64,000 nt of DNA from Acidimicrobium ferrooxidans DSM 10331 (GTDB taxonomy: Bacteria; Actinomycetota; Acidimicrobiia; Acidimicrobiales; Ilumatobacteraceae), in the NCBI GenBank assembly GCA_945900735.1, contig CAMDJX010000001.1:1-64000 (forward strand). The letters run 5' to 3'. Each line of letters opens with the position of its first letter. Position 1 is the stretch's first letter. Shown here in pieces: positions 63,902-64,000 of the stretch. The notes below the pieces were generated by a model. The model was not told where the DNA came from. It saw only the letters and a program-made list of their open reading frames with translations, and did not search any database. The position numbers and the translations under genes were made by a program.

Positions 63902-64000
63902 GTGAGCGCAGTACCAACATCGAGCGTTGCTGTCATGACTGGCCCCGATGTGCAGCGTGCTTTAAGTCGTATCGCCCACGAAATAGTCGAAAAGAATCAT
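63902..64000 (+). CDS. pyrR: Pyrimidine operon regulator PyrR, 3' end cut by the window
   Basis: The first 33 residues (GTG start, GAAGGGA five bases upstream) read SVAVMTGPDVQRALSRIAHEI, the N-terminal pattern of PyrR, a UMP-responsive RNA-binding protein with uracil phosphoribosyltransferase fold. The rest is outside the window. The leader carries its own probable binding hairpin, so autoregulation is expected. It would normally head pyrB, pyrC and later pyr genes. Confidence 0.85.
   Translation, partial: MSAVPTSSVAVMTGPDVQRALSRIAHEIVEKNH

Noticed and set aside
1-64000. tRNA genes, rRNA, CRISPR arrays, insertion sequences and phage genes
   Set aside because: None seen by reading; gaps between genes are too short for most of these and no transposase, integrase or repeat array stands out.

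Overview
This is a very compact stretch of actinobacterial chromosome. About 63 protein genes fill almost all of the 64 kb, the longest gap between genes is about 135 bp (upstream of ftsZ), and neighbouring genes often overlap by 1, 4 or 8 nt. I see no rRNA, tRNA, insertion sequence, phage gene or CRISPR array. Markers of Actinomycetota are mycothiol synthesis (mshC), phosphatidylinositol mannoside synthesis (pgsA-patA-pimA), two coenzyme F420 proteins, SepF with no FtsA, and gene order recalled from Streptomyces and Mycobacterium. Moderate GC, the dense packing, many start codons preceded by a -10-like box instead of a ribosome binding site, and queA/tgt suggest a free-living, somewhat streamlined member of the Acidimicrobiia or a relative. 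That placement is inference.

Layout. (1) 1-10.2 kb: division and envelope cluster. A 5'-truncated MurB-FtsQ fusion is followed by ftsZ, the PLP-binding protein yggS, sepF, yggT, ileS, a Lys/Ala-rich DksA-like protein, lspA and an rluD-type gene. (2) 10.2-23.7 kb: an Rrf2 regulator divergent from a phosphodiesterase, dnaE, an unknown gene, a nitroreductase, a leftward fabI-subtilase-yyaL operon, then F420:NADPH oxidoreductase, mshC and plsC. (3) 23.7-32.4 kb: thrS, a HIT protein, a small membrane protein, pgsA, patA and pimA, with an arsenic cassette (arsR, arsI, aqpS, arsC) and a luciferase-like F420 enzyme between patA and pimA. (4) 32.4-38 kb: lemA-htpX, a DUF3048 lipoprotein, pdxST, yebC and bcp. 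(5) 37.7-51.6 kb: ruvCAB, queA-tgt-yajC-secDF, relA, hisS, aspS and rarA. (6) 51.6-64 kb: a small membrane protein, alaS, ruvX, mltG, the shikimate genes aroE-C-K-B-Q, pepQ, efp, nusB, a DUF2079 membrane protein and the start of pyrR, whose leader carries a PyrR-binding hairpin.

How it works together. The genes cover peptidoglycan precursor synthesis and division (MurB, FtsQ, FtsZ, SepF, MltG), lipoprotein and protein export (LspA, YajC, SecDF), inositol phospholipids and PIMs, aromatic precursors, PLP supply, recombination, stringent response and five aminoacyl-tRNA synthetases. Mycothiol (mshC) is a plausible electron source for the arsenate reductase of the cassette, and the F420 reductase could supply the luciferase-like enzyme.

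The most notable points are the MurB-FtsQ fusion with three copies of a TRVxIxDED-like motif in its linker, the DksA-like protein with no zinc-finger cysteines, the arsenic cassette splitting the PIM gene row, the shared -10 element between two divergent genes, the widespread leaderless-promoter signature, and the PyrR-binding loop beside the pyrR ribosome binding site. I see no clearly new multi-gene defence or mobile system.
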